Notes under the pieces: model-generated
What the model saw: the letters and a program-made list of their open reading frames with translations, nothing else
Database searches by the model: none
Told to the model about the DNA's origin: nothing
In this document: piece after piece, positions 26,537 through 35,723 of the stretch
How the letters are laid out: each line of letters begins with the position of its first letter
Position numbering within the stretch: position 1 is the first letter of the stretch
Source: Gammaproteobacteria bacterium
GTDB lineage: Bacteria; Pseudomonadota; Gammaproteobacteria; Enterobacterales; Kangiellaceae
NCBI GenBank assembly: GCA_013373545.1
Contig: JABXHQ010000073.1
Span: forward strand, 1 to 55,915
Length of the DNA: 55,915 nucleotides
Reading direction: 5' to 3'
Made by a program: the position numbers and the translations under genes

Positions 26537-26645
26537 TTCGTAATTTGCGATTTTGTGCACAAGTACAGGTTTTAACTACATAAATTCAGCATAATTACGC
26601 TTATACTTAGATATTCTATATTCGTCTTAAAAGGTATCCAGTGGC

Positions 26646-27167
26646 ATGTGGAAGCTACTCTTGAAATTTTCAGCGGCGCTTATGCTGCTTTTTTATTGCG
26701 TATTGGCGGCAGCCGCGCAAGATGAGCCTGTGGCCGATTCGTTAGAGCAACTTAAAAAAGAAGTGCTGTCGATCAACCGCGAGTTGTTTATCCTCGAAGA
26801 AGACCTATTGTTTCCAGCGTCGACTCAAGTCGCGTTCTATGTATCGTTTGATCTTGGATACTTTTTCAAACTCGATAGCATCAAATTAAAAGTTAATGAC
26901 CAGTGGGTAACCCAGTACTTATATACTGACCGTGAGCTTGACGCGTTAAAGCGTGGGGCCGTACAGCGATTGCATGTTGACAATTTTCCGGTCGGTGAGC
27001 ATGAAGTGGTTGCCGTGGTTGTTGGTTATGGTCCGGAAAACCGCGAATACAAGCTGGCCGTCTCGAGCAAGTTTGAAAAAGATACAGAAGCTAAATTACT
27101 CGAAATTAAAATAGTGGATGATGACGTTAAGCAGCAGCCGCGCTTAGCCGTAAAAGAGTGGAATTAA
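26646..27167 (+). CDS. Secreted protein, first gene of the TPR/Exb envelope cluster
   Basis: 173 residues with a signal peptide (1-24, cleavage after AAA). A short coiled-coil segment follows (SLEQLKKEVLSINRELFILEE), then a beta-rich domain (QVAFYVSFDLGYFFKLDSI, HVDNFPVGEHEVVAVVVGY) like an immunoglobulin-type sandwich. I do not recognise a named family. Its end overlaps the possible GTG start of the next gene, so it is in the same transcript as the TPR genes. A structural periplasmic role is likely, but inferred from context alone. Confidence 0.75.
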   Translation: MWKLLLKFSAALMLLFYCVLAAAAQDEPVADSLEQLKKEVLSINRELFILEEDLLFPASTQVAFYVSFDLGYFFKLDSIKLKVNDQWVTQYLYTDRELDALKRGAVQRLHVDNFPVGEHEVVAVVVGYGPENREYKLAVSSKFEKDTEAKLLEIKIVDDDVKQQPRLAVKEWN

Positions 27168-27175
27168 TCATAAGC

Positions 27176-29086
27176 ATGGACAGAACTCAGGTTATCCGGC
27201 GCTTTATTTTCGCCATCGCATGCTTTGGTAGTGCTTGGGTTATGACCGAGCAAGCACCGTCTCGCGGGGTTATTTCGTTGCAAGACGATCGACCCATTCG
27301 CCTGCAAGAGTTAGCTTTTGGTGAAGTTCTTTATGACTATTATCAGCAAAACTACTTTGCCGCATTAACCCGTTTAGATGTTGCAGAGGTGCGTGGTGAG
27401 GTTCAGCAGCATCAAGTACACATGCAGTTAATGCGCGGTGTTATGTACCTTTCTTACGGTATGCTTGAATCAGCTGAAACTATTTTTGCGCAAATTCTCG
27501 ACCAAGAAAGCCGTTCCGATATTATTAATCAAGTGCGTTTTTATCTCGGTAAAACGCAATACCTGCATGGCAAATTAGAGGCGTCAAAGCAATATTTAAC
27601 GTCAATAAATGAACCATTGAAAGATGAGTTAGAACAAGAAAAGCGTCTGATCTTAGCGCAAATTGCCTTTGAGATGGGCCTGTTGCAACAGGCCTCAGAA
27701 TTATTACAGCAGGTTGATCCGAGTAGTCAGCCAGGGCAATACGCTTCGTTTAATTTAGCGGTGTTTTTATTACGCCAAGATGATGTTGCCGGTGCGGTCG
27801 AGTTATTTGATCGGTTATACCCTAATCGTGAGTCAAGCGATGTGGAGAAAAGTCTCTATGATCGTGCTAATTTGGCGCTTGGCTATTATTTCCTTGAACG
27901 CCAACAAAGTGAGCAAGCGCGCGAGCACTTGTTAAATGTTCGCCTCGATAGTTTGTACAGTGATCGCGCTTTATTAGCGTTGGGCTGGACTTATTACGAT
28001 AGCGGTGAAAAGAAAAAAGCGGTGGCGCATTGGCAAGAATTAGCGCAACGAGATGTGCGCTCACCGGCGGTTCAAGAAGCACTAATGGCACTGGCATTTG
28101 CGTATTACCAAAATGGTGCAAAAAAAGAAGCGCTTGAAGCTTTCGTTACGGCTGCGGCAACTTTTGGTGAACAACTAAGCTTAATTGCCAAAGCGCGTAA
28201 AGAATTAGGTGCGGAGTTTTTTCAGCGCTGGTTAGATGAGCGGGGTATTTTCGGCGACAAAGTATTTGCTAAATGGGCTAGTGGAGATGTCCCAGTTACC
28301 GATATGGCAATAGAGTTTTATTTTCAAGAAGTGGTAGCGTCAAATGAGTTTACTCAAGAGTTTCAACGCTACCAAGAAACCTCGCACTTATTATCGGTGT
28401 TACATCGATGGCAGCGGCAATTGCCGGTATTTGAACAAATGCTTAGCAATCATCAACTGCGTTATCAATCGTTACAACCGCAAATTACCGCGCGGCAACA
28501 ACAAATTGTTCGCGATGATATTTCGCAAGAGTATAAGCAGTTAAAGCAACAAGCTGAAAGTCGTTTAGCCGCTGATGATATTTGGGTTCTGGCAAATGAA
28601 GAAGAACTTGAGCTCTACAATGATCTCATGCGGCTTAAAGGGTCGCTGGAAAAGTTAGCGGCCGCAGGGTTTGACGTTGAAGAGCAGCAAGAGCAGTGGC
28701 GTCGAGTGTATGGTGCTTTGTACTGGAAGCTTGCTGATCAATATGGACCCAAGCGTTATCATGTAGAAAAAACCATCGCGCAAACCGGACAAGCGATTAG
28801 CGATTTGAAAAGTCGCAATCAATCGCTCTCTCAAGCCGAACAAAAAGCGGCGAGTCGCTTTTTAAATTATGATCAGCGGATTATTCAATTGCGACAACGC
28901 ATGACGCTGTTGATCGACGCCATTTATCAACAACAGCAATTGTCAGAACAACGCATGTTGCAAGTATTGACCGATAAACTGAATAAACGCGAGCAGGAGT
29001 TAGACTTCCTATTAGCTCAAACTGAGCTCTCGATTGCCAAAATCCAAGATGAGGCGGTTAACCGTTTATTGGAGACCACGCAATGA
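27176..29086 (+). CDS. TPR protein with C-terminal coiled coil (envelope cluster)
   Basis: About 636 residues. The N-terminus (RRFIFAIACFGSAWVMTEQA) is a signal sequence or single membrane anchor. Residues 40-330 hold tetratricopeptide repeats (for example RGVMYLSYGMLESAETIFAQ, ALLALGWTYYDSGEKKKAV, LMALAFAYYQNGAKKEALEA). The rest (390-636) is mainly long helices rich in Gln, Glu and Lys, predicted coiled coil. A GTG at 27158 is an alternative start. Its last four bases overlap the next TPR gene (ATGA). It is probably a periplasmic scaffold of the Exb-driven complex. Confidence 0.82.
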   Translation: MDRTQVIRRFIFAIACFGSAWVMTEQAPSRGVISLQDDRPIRLQELAFGEVLYDYYQQNYFAALTRLDVAEVRGEVQQHQVHMQLMRGVMYLSYGMLESAETIFAQILDQESRSDIINQVRFYLGKTQYLHGKLEASKQYLTSINEPLKDELEQEKRLILAQIAFEMGLLQQASELLQQVDPSSQPGQYASFNLAVFLLRQDDVAGAVELFDRLYPNRESSDVEKSLYDRANLALGYYFLERQQSEQAREHLLNVRLDSLYSDRALLALGWTYYDSGEKKKAVAHWQELAQRDVRSPAVQEALMALAFAYYQNGAKKEALEAFVTAAATFGEQLSLIAKARKELGAEFFQRWLDERGIFGDKVFAKWASGDVPVTDMAIEFYFQEVVASNEFTQEFQRYQETSHLLSVLHRWQRQLPVFEQMLSNHQLRYQSLQPQITARQQQIVRDDISQEYKQLKQQAESRLAADDIWVLANEEELELYNDLMRLKGSLEKLAAAGFDVEEQQEQWRRVYGALYWKLADQYGPKRYHVEKTIAQTGQAISDLKSRNQSLSQAEQKAASRFLNYDQRIIQLRQRMTLLIDAIYQQQQLSEQRMLQVLTDKLNKREQELDFLLAQTELSIAKIQDEAVNRLLETTQ

Positions 29087-31911
29087 TGCGCTTATTTACT
29101 ATTGTGCTCATTTTAATGACGCTAACCGCTTGCGCTCTATTTCGAAGCACTGATGGTTTACGCGTACCGCTTGAAGACATTGAACCAACCGTTCGTTTTG
29201 TTGATAAACAAGAGGTAGCGGTTCCACAGTCGGATATCGACGATGTCGATGCTGAGGATGTTGTTGCTTCATATCAACGATTAATGCAGTCACCACATCC
29301 AGAAGTAAGGCGCCAGGCGATGCGGCGTTTGGCCGACTTGAACATGCGTTTAGCGGAAGAAAAAGAATTAATGCTCGCCGATGGAAAAACAGCTGAGTCG
29401 TTACCTCCAGCGATTCGAGAAGCTAGCTATCAACGTGCGGCTGAGCTTTATCAACAAGTCTTGTATGACTTTCCGCAACAAAGTGACGATGCGAGCATTC
29501 GTTACCAGTTAGCGCGCGCGCTGGCCTTGCAAGGGGAAACTGAGCAGTCACTGGCGGAAATGGATGAAATTGCTAAGCGTCATCAAGAGTCGGAAGAAAT
29601 TGCTGAAGTGCAATTCCGACGTGGTGAAGCCTATTTTCTTCGGCGTGATTACATTACTGCCGCAGCGGCCTATCAACAAGTTTTGGCTCTGGGTGATGAA
29701 ACTGAATTTTACGATAAAGCCTTGTATAAAAGTGGTTGGTCTTTATTTAAGCAATTTGACTATGAGCAAGCATTAGAAAAATTCTTCCCCTTGCTGGAGC
29801 GATTACGCGCAGGTCAAACGCAAAGCGGTGACGTACGAGCGGTACTAAGTGATCTAATTAATGATACTCAACGTGCGATTTCATTATCGTTTTTGCATAT
29901 GGAAGGACCAAAGTCGATTCGCGAGTATTTTGCTAAAGTGGGACGTAAGCCGTACGAATATGAAACTTATGCAAAGTTAGCCGAAGTTTATTTGTCGCAG
30001 CAACGTTATCAAGATGCTGCCAATACTTATTTAGCCTTTGTTGAAACCAATCCTCTGCATGAACGCTCCGCGTTTATGCAGCTGAGTGTTATTGATACTT
30101 ATATTAAAGGTGGATTTCCGTCTTTGGTACTTCCTGCCAAAGAAGACTTTCTGCTGAAATTTGGGGTTAAAAGTGAATATTGGTCAAATCAAACTCGTGA
30201 TACTCAATTAGCGCTGCGCCCGAGCGTCGTTAAAAATCTTGATGAAGTAGCCAGCTATTATCATTCACAAGCGCAACGTGAAAAGAAAGCTGCGGCCTAT
30301 CGAATTGCGGCTGAGTGGTACAGTCACTTTTTAATATTATATAGCGATGAACAAGCTCGTGCTCCTTATCATTTTCTTATGGCAGAAGCTTTGTATGACG
30401 CAAAAGATTATTTGGCCGCAATTGCTGAATTTGACGTAATTGCGTATCAATACAAACAAGCGCCGAAACAAGAAGTTGCCGCTTACAATATTCTGGTGGC
30501 TTATCAAGCATTAGCGGAACAAGCCAATACTCGCAAGGCGGAGTACCAGCAGCGGGTGGTGGATTATTCTGAACTATACGTAGCTTATTTTCCGAGCTCC
30601 GAGCGTAGTACGTTATTGTTAACACGAACTATGGAGCATTACATTGAACTTAAGCAGCTTCCCCAAGCCATTAAAAATGCAGAGCGATTGCTAGCGTTAC
30701 CGTCGGCGAAAACGCCAGCGCAATCTTTACGCGCTAAGGAAGTCATTGCCAACGGCTTGTTTGACTTGAAGCATTACCCGGTTGCTGAGCAAGCCATTAC
30801 TGATGTTTTGCAAGCACCTGGTCTATCGGCAGAACAACGCTCGACTTTTAATGAGCGTTTAGCGCAGAGTATTTATCAACAAGCGCAAGTGTTAAAAGAG
30901 AACCAGCAATTCGCTGCCGCGATTGGCGAGTTACAACGGGTTGTCGCGCGTGTGCCAAGTGCTTCTATTCGGCCAAATGCTGAGTTAGAGGCAGCAATTT
31001 TAATGATTCAATTGGAGCAGTGGCAAGAGGCTAAAGTCGCTTTAGAGGCCTTCGCGGCACGATTTCGAAATCATAAGCTTGCCCAAGATATCGATACTCG
31101 GCTCGCCTATGTTTATGAGAAGTTAGAGCTATGGGGACAAGCAGCAGGCGCTTATGATCGTGTTGCGGAACAAAAAGGCAGCGAAAGCGAAAAGTCGGAG
31201 CTTAAATGGTATGCGGCGCAGTTATATTTAAAGGCGAATAATATTGCGGCTGCGACCGAGGCATTCAAAGCCTATTATTGGGCATTCCCAGCACCGCTTG
31301 AACGCAGCGTCGAAGCGCAGGCAAAACTAGTCGAGCTATACGATACTCAGCGTGATTACGAAAAGCGCGACTTTTGGCGGCAAAAAATTATTGCTCAATA
31401 TGATCAATTAGGTAAACAAAATACGCCGCGAACCACTTACTTAGCCGCGAAAATGGCATTTGAAATGGCTGAGCCTGATTTTGAAAAATTCCGTCAAATA
31501 AAGTTAACCGTGCCACTGCCAAAATCGCTGAAGCAAAAACGGGCGGCTATGGATAAGGCTTTGAAACAATATACCAGCATCGCGCGTTATCAAGTGGCTG
31601 AGTTTACTACTGCGAGTACCCATCGAGTTGGGCAGCTTTATTTAATTTTGGCCAAAGATATCATTAATTCTGAACGGCCCGCTGGTATGTCAGAAGATGA
31701 GGCTGAGGAATACGGCTTTTTAATCGAAGATCAAGCGTTTCCGATTGAAGAAAAAGCCATTGAAATTTTTGTCTCTAATTCCGATCGTGTGCTCAATGAT
31801 ATTTATGATCAATGGGTAAAACTATCATTTACCGAATTGGCCAAACTACAACCAGCGCGATATAACAAACAAGAAGTGGTTGAAAGCTGGATTGGCGGGG
31901 AGAGTCAATGA
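29083..31911 (+). CDS. Large TPR lipoprotein (envelope cluster)
   Basis: 942 residues. The signal ends in a lipobox LTAC (Cys about residue 17). Many TPR-like helical pairs run through the whole chain (RAAELYQQVLYDFPQQSDDA, QVQFRRGEAYF-type units, KLAEVYLSQQRYQDAANTYL, AVLSDLINDTQ). Proteins like this in Myxococcus (AgmU/GltD class) are periplasmic parts of Agl-Glt machinery; the resemblance here is in architecture and context, not proven by alignment. It is translationally coupled to its neighbours on both sides by four-base overlaps. Confidence 0.82.
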   Translation: MMRLFTIVLILMTLTACALFRSTDGLRVPLEDIEPTVRFVDKQEVAVPQSDIDDVDAEDVVASYQRLMQSPHPEVRRQAMRRLADLNMRLAEEKELMLADGKTAESLPPAIREASYQRAAELYQQVLYDFPQQSDDASIRYQLARALALQGETEQSLAEMDEIAKRHQESEEIAEVQFRRGEAYFLRRDYITAAAAYQQVLALGDETEFYDKALYKSGWSLFKQFDYEQALEKFFPLLERLRAGQTQSGDVRAVLSDLINDTQRAISLSFLHMEGPKSIREYFAKVGRKPYEYETYAKLAEVYLSQQRYQDAANTYLAFVETNPLHERSAFMQLSVIDTYIKGGFPSLVLPAKEDFLLKFGVKSEYWSNQTRDTQLALRPSVVKNLDEVASYYHSQAQREKKAAAYRIAAEWYSHFLILYSDEQARAPYHFLMAEALYDAKDYLAAIAEFDVIAYQYKQAPKQEVAAYNILVAYQALAEQANTRKAEYQQRVVDYSELYVAYFPSSERSTLLLTRTMEHYIELKQLPQAIKNAERLLALPSAKTPAQSLRAKEVIANGLFDLKHYPVAEQAITDVLQAPGLSAEQRSTFNERLAQSIYQQAQVLKENQQFAAAIGELQRVVARVPSASIRPNAELEAAILMIQLEQWQEAKVALEAFAARFRNHKLAQDIDTRLAYVYEKLELWGQAAGAYDRVAEQKGSESEKSELKWYAAQLYLKANNIAAATEAFKAYYWAFPAPLERSVEAQAKLVELYDTQRDYEKRDFWRQKIIAQYDQLGKQNTPRTTYLAAKMAFEMAEPDFEKFRQIKLTVPLPKSLKQKRAAMDKALKQYTSIARYQVAEFTTASTHRVGQLYLILAKDIINSERPAGMSEDEAEEYGFLIEDQAFPIEEKAIEIFVSNSDRVLNDIYDQWVKLSFTELAKLQPARYNKQEVVESWIGGESQ

Positions 31912-32534
31912 CCATGTTGCGAATTTTAGCACTACTATTGAGCGCTATTTTATGGTTGGGATTGACCGGGTGCGCGAGTAAAGGCGGTGGTACACAAGTG
32001 GCTACCGAGGTGACTGAAACTCAAGCCGGGCCGGCATTTTTATCCGAGTCATTGCCGAGTGGGTTGCAACGTTTGTTAACCCAAGCGCGCACGGCGTTCG
32101 AAAATGAACAACATGAACAGGCTGTCACACTATTGAATCAAGCCAACAGTGAGTATCCTGATTTGCCGCAAGCGGATGTTAATCTTGCCATCGTATATAT
32201 GCATCAAGAGCAATACGATGCCGCTAACCGAGCGTTAGAAAGTGCGCTGATGCGACGAGCTAATTATGCACCAGCACTGAACTTGCAAGGTGTATTGTTT
32301 CGTATCGATGGGCAGTTTGCTGCTGCCCGAGCAACGTATGAACAGGCCATCAATGTTGAGCCTAATTATGCAAATGCTTATTTAAATCTCGCAATACTGG
32401 CTGATTTGTATTTACAAAACTACACTTTGGCACTGAGCGCGTTTGAAAGTTATTTGGCATTGGTTAAAGAAGACGAGAAAGTGACAAATTGGGTGATTGA
32501 CTTAAAACGCCGTATGTCGGAGGAGGCTCCATGA
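31908..32534 (+). CDS. Small TPR lipoprotein (envelope cluster)
   Basis: 208 residues. Lipobox LTGC at about residue 22, then three to four TPR motifs (ARTAFENEQHEQAVTLLNQA, VNLAIVYMHQEQYDAANRAL, LNLQGVLFRIDGQFAAARAT, AYLNLAILADLYLQNYTLA). It overlaps the preceding and following genes by four bases. It probably binds one of the larger TPR proteins or the outer membrane. Architecture is like PilF/Pal-associated TPR lipoproteins, but the neighbours make a role in the Exb machine more likely. Confidence 0.83.
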   Translation: MTMLRILALLLSAILWLGLTGCASKGGGTQVATEVTETQAGPAFLSESLPSGLQRLLTQARTAFENEQHEQAVTLLNQANSEYPDLPQADVNLAIVYMHQEQYDAANRALESALMRRANYAPALNLQGVLFRIDGQFAAARATYEQAINVEPNYANAYLNLAILADLYLQNYTLALSAFESYLALVKEDEKVTNWVIDLKRRMSEEAP

Positions 32535-32833
32535 AACACATTGCAATGATTAGTTTGATTCTCACTAGTCTTGTTGCCATCGCCGCTGAACAAGAACCGA
32601 CCGCAACCACGGTGGTTAGAGAGGCTAAACTGGGATTAACCATTACCGGTAACCAAGAGCTACCGAATATTTTATACATTGTGCCATGGCAGAAAGGCCC
32701 AGCCAATGATATTTCTCCCATCCAAGGCCGCATAGTTGATGAGGTTTACGGTCCGGTGGAAGTGAATGTTTTTCAGCGCAAAGTTAAATTGCATCGTGCG
32801 CACAAGAATAAAAAAGAAACTTCAGAACAGTGA
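32531..32833 (+). CDS. Small secreted protein (envelope cluster)
   Basis: 100 residues with an N-terminal signal (MKHIAMISLILTSLVAIAAE). The mature part is short, with a hydrophobic beta-like segment (GNQELPNILYIVPWQ) and a basic tail (KLHRAHKNKK). It is coupled to the TPR lipoprotein by a four-base overlap. No known family. A 100-base gap with a possible -10 (TATACT at 32885-32890) but no good -35 follows before exbB, so the exb genes could also have their own promoter. Confidence 0.7.
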   Translation: MKHIAMISLILTSLVAIAAEQEPTATTVVREAKLGLTITGNQELPNILYIVPWQKGPANDISPIQGRIVDEVYGPVEVNVFQRKVKLHRAHKNKKETSEQ

Positions 32834-32933
32834 AGTTTATCTCATTTTACAAGGTTTAATCGCCTAAATTACTAATGCTTGAGTTATACTGCTGCAAAGC
32901 GGTAATTACACAAATGATGTGGAGAATGAAAAT

Positions 32934-33665
32934 ATGATGGGTATGGCACTGATGACACTGGCGCAAACGGCAGCGGCCGGTACGTCAGAAGAAGAACTCG
33001 GAATGATGATGACAATCGTCAAGTTCTTCAAAGAAGGCGGCGCGTTTATGTATCCGATATTAATCGTAATGGCCATAGGGATTGCGATTGCCGTCGAGCG
33101 TTACATCTATTTGCAGCTGGTTAAAAGTAAAAACCAAATGGTTTGGAAAAAGCTTTTACCGGTTCTCAACAAAGGTGACTTTCGACAAGCATTAAATATT
33201 GCATCCAATTCGAATGCTGCTCTTGGCCGCATCTTAGCGTATGGCCTAAGTAAGTTTAGTCAAGGCAAGCGTCATGACGACTTAGAAATGGCGATGGAAG
33301 AAGGCTTGATGGAAGTAATGCCACGTCTGGAAAAACGTACGCCGTATTTGGCTACCTTTGCCAACATCGCAACCTTACTCGGTCTACTTGGTACCATCTT
33401 AGGTTTGATTAGTGCCTTTACCGCGGTGGCGAGTGTGGAACCTGCTGAGAAAGCGAACTTGTTATCAGAAAGTATTTCGGTGGCGATGAATACCACGGCA
33501 TTTGGTTTGATGGCCGCCATCCCACTATTGCTAGCCTTTACGTTCTTACAAACAAAAACTACTGAGATTATCGATAGCTTAGAAATGGCTTCGGTGAAAT
33601 TTGTGAATGTTATCCGCTCAGCGCGACCGCTCGAGCCTAAAACACGTCCAACCGCACAACAGTAG
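32934..33665 (+). CDS. ExbB/TolQ/MotA-type proton channel subunit
   Basis: 243 residues from ATG 32934, with GGAG nine bases upstream (a GTG at 32919 overlaps that site). Three membrane helices: about 38-58 (ILIVMAIGIAIAVERYIYL), 135-160 (TFANIATLLGLLGTILGLIS) and 180-205 (AMNTTAFGLMAAIPLLLAF). The conserved Thr of the channel lining is seen in the second and third helices. The cytoplasmic loop contains the family segment NSNAALGRILAYGL. With the two ExbD-like proteins it would form a proton-driven motor in the inner membrane. Confidence 0.93.
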   Translation: MMGMALMTLAQTAAAGTSEEELGMMMTIVKFFKEGGAFMYPILIVMAIGIAIAVERYIYLQLVKSKNQMVWKKLLPVLNKGDFRQALNIASNSNAALGRILAYGLSKFSQGKRHDDLEMAMEEGLMEVMPRLEKRTPYLATFANIATLLGLLGTILGLISAFTAVASVEPAEKANLLSESISVAMNTTAFGLMAAIPLLLAFTFLQTKTTEIIDSLEMASVKFVNVIRSARPLEPKTRPTAQQ

Positions 33666-33672
33666 GTTTTGT

Positions 33673-34212
33673 ATGTTTCGCAAACGCGCTAAACGAACTC
33701 GCGAGCTCAACACTGAACTCAACATCACGGCCTTTATGAATTTGATGGTTGTGCTGGTACCGTTTTTGTTGATTACCGCTGTGTTTTCGCAGGTATCCAT
33801 TTTAGATCTGAATCTACCAGGTACCGGTGCTGCACAAGAGCAATTAATGGAAGAGCCGCCAAAAGCCTTAGAAGTAATTGTGCGCAAAGATCGTTTGGAA
33901 TTAGTTGAACGAGCCAGTGGTAGTTTGCGTGCCGTTCCGAACGTTGAAGATGGTTACGACTTTAAAACACTGAATGAAATTTTGCAGCAAGTCAAAAGCC
34001 AAGACGACTTTAAAGATGAAACGACCATCACGCTTCTATTGGAAGAGGATATTGAGTATGACGTTCTGATCCAAACCATGGATGCGGTGCGATTAATGAA
34101 GCAAGAATCGAGTGATGATCAGGGCAAAGTGATTGTTTATAACGAGTTGTTCCCCGATATTTCTATCGGAAGTGCGCCCCCTGATGCAGATGCCACGGAG
34201 AAGCAACCATGA
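33673..34212 (+). CDS. ExbD/TolR-like protein 1, with Asn at the proton site
   Basis: 179 residues from ATG 33673 (AGTAGG upstream). A basic cytoplasmic N-terminus is followed by a single membrane helix (about 20-42, ITAFMNLMVVLVPFLLITAV) and a periplasmic domain. In ExbD/TolR the helix begins with a conserved Asp that carries the proton (V-D-V-M in ExbD). Here Asn23 occupies that place. The second ExbD in the operon keeps the Asp. The periplasmic part has the expected family pattern (LEVIVRKDRLELVE, YDVLIQTMDAVRLM). It starts seven bases after the exbB stop. Confidence 0.9.
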   Translation: MFRKRAKRTRELNTELNITAFMNLMVVLVPFLLITAVFSQVSILDLNLPGTGAAQEQLMEEPPKALEVIVRKDRLELVERASGSLRAVPNVEDGYDFKTLNEILQQVKSQDDFKDETTITLLLEEDIEYDVLIQTMDAVRLMKQESSDDQGKVIVYNELFPDISIGSAPPDADATEKQP

Positions 34213-34718
34213 AGTTATCGGCGCGCGCAAAACGCATGGAGCGGCATCACAAGCGTTATGGAAAAGGAACCCTACAATTAGTTTCCTTGATGGATATCTT
34301 TACCATTTTGGTATTTTTCTTATTGGTAAACTCGTCGACTAATGAACAGCTGCCAGCTTCTGAGTCGTTAAAGTTACCGGCGTCAACGTCGGAGCGTTTG
34401 CCGGAAGAAACTTTGCTGATAATGGTTAATAACAATGATATTTTGGTGCAAGGTCGAAAAATTACCACCGCAGATGAGATCTTAAATAGCGACAAAAACA
34501 TCATTGAGCCGCTAAAAGAAGAGTTGCAATTTCATTTATCGTCGCGTTTAGGAATTACCAGCTCACTCGATGATCCAGGCGAAGTGACTATCATGGGTGA
34601 CAAAACCATTCCGTATAAACTCTTAAAACGTATTTTGTATACTTTGTCTGAATCCAATTATAAGAATATTTCGCTTGCGGTAGAGCGTAAAACCGAAAAG
34701 GGCGGGGACTCAAAGTAG
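34209..34718 (+). CDS. ExbD/TolR-like protein 2, with Asp at the proton site
   Basis: 169 residues. Membrane helix at about 25-43 (LVSLMDIFTILVFFLLVNS) with Asp29 in the canonical proton position. The periplasmic domain contains TLLIMVNNNDILVQGRK and GDKTIPYKLLKRILYTLSES as in ExbD. It overlaps ExbD-like 1 by four bases and ends directly before the next gene, so the two ExbD proteins should be made in similar amounts, perhaps as a heterodimer in the ExbB pentamer. Confidence 0.92.
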   Translation: MKLSARAKRMERHHKRYGKGTLQLVSLMDIFTILVFFLLVNSSTNEQLPASESLKLPASTSERLPEETLLIMVNNNDILVQGRKITTADEILNSDKNIIEPLKEELQFHLSSRLGITSSLDDPGEVTIMGDKTIPYKLLKRILYTLSESNYKNISLAVERKTEKGGDSK

Positions 34719-35672
34719 ATGAGTAGCTTTCGATTTTCTATTGATCCTAAATTGCCCTGGGAAGTCTCGGAAGAGGAGACGCAACGCTATCGAAAAATTC
34801 TGTTAAGTATTTTAGCGTTTTGTTTAATTATGGGGATTATAATTCCCATGATCGATGTACCCGAGCCTGTTCGTGTAGTCAATAAAGTACCCGATCGCTT
34901 AGTTAAACTTTTAATGGAAAAGAAAAAGATACCTCCGCCACCAAAGCCGGAAGTCATTCCTGAAGAGAAAAAGGAAGAGCCTAAACCGGAGGAGAAAAAG
35001 GAAGAGCCGAAGCCAGAGCCAAAACCGGAACCGAAACCTAAGCCAAAAGAACGACCGGTAAATAAAGAGGCGCGTAAAGCAGCGGAACAAAAAGCAAAGG
35101 CAATATCAGATGTTTTTGGCAGCATTACCAAAAGTGACGATGTAGAAAAATTGCAGCAAAATACCAACTTAGGTAAAGCGGGAAGCCGCGAGACGTCGAC
35201 CAAAACCGATATGCTGGGAGATGCCGCGAAAGCCAATACTCGACGCGTTGATGTCGGAACTGCCAGTACTAGCCGTGGCACTGGTGGTAAGCTAGAAGGA
35301 TCGGGGTCAACCCAAGTAGACAATAAAATTGAGAATGTAGCATCAAGCGGAAGCAGTGCTACGTCGTCTGGAGACAAAGGTGGTGTTCGTTCTTCAGAAA
35401 ACATTCAGCTTACTTTCGATCGCAACCAAGGAAGTATTTTTGTTTCTTACAATCGTGCGTTGCGTAAGAATCCATCACTTCGTGGTGTCGTTGTCTTTAA
35501 ATTGACGATTCAGCCTTCTGGGCAAGTGTCGAGTGTCAGTATCGTGCGCAGCGAGCTTAATGATCCTGGGTTAGAGCGTCGCTTGGTCAGCGCCATTAAA
35601 CGCCTCGATTTTGGTGCCCAAGATGTTGCGGTATGGACCGGCAATTATCCAATCGATTTTGCGCCACAATAA
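34719..35672 (+). CDS. TonB-like transducer with AgmX/PglI C-terminal domain
   Basis: 317 residues. One membrane helix (about 26-46), then a Pro-Lys-Glu-rich stretch (70-115, repeats of EEKKEEPKPE type) as in TonB linkers, and a Ser/Thr/Gly-rich low-complexity region (150-225). The C-terminal domain (230-317; FVSYNRALRKNPSLRGVVVF, GQVSSVSIVRSELNDPGLER) matches the AgmX/PglI tail found in Myxococcus proteins linked to Agl-Glt motors. It begins right after the exbD2 stop. It would transmit ExbB-ExbD energy across the periplasm, and its partner is not known. Confidence 0.87.
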   Translation: MSSFRFSIDPKLPWEVSEEETQRYRKILLSILAFCLIMGIIIPMIDVPEPVRVVNKVPDRLVKLLMEKKKIPPPPKPEVIPEEKKEEPKPEEKKEEPKPEPKPEPKPKPKERPVNKEARKAAEQKAKAISDVFGSITKSDDVEKLQQNTNLGKAGSRETSTKTDMLGDAAKANTRRVDVGTASTSRGTGGKLEGSGSTQVDNKIENVASSGSSATSSGDKGGVRSSENIQLTFDRNQGSIFVSYNRALRKNPSLRGVVVFKLTIQPSGQVSSVSIVRSELNDPGLERRLVSAIKRLDFGAQDVAVWTGNYPIDFAPQ

Positions 35673-35723
35673 ATATCCTCGAGGATTCGTGGCGCTGCTT
35701 AAAAACTAAATGTTGAGTATATT

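Noticed and set aside
32464-32733. 89-residue minus-strand frame over the small secreted protein
   Set aside because: It runs opposite two coupled genes that have signal peptides and four-base overlaps, and has no ribosome site.
32846-32890. Strong promoter before exbB
   Set aside because: A TATACT lies at 32885-32890, but no -35 hexamer is found at an acceptable distance.
34787-35404. 205-residue open frame on the minus strand opposite the AgmX-type gene
   Set aside because: It is the antisense of a Pro/Lys/Glu-rich repeat and reads as Ser/Gly/Phe low complexity, without a ribosome site; the plus-strand gene is clearly real.
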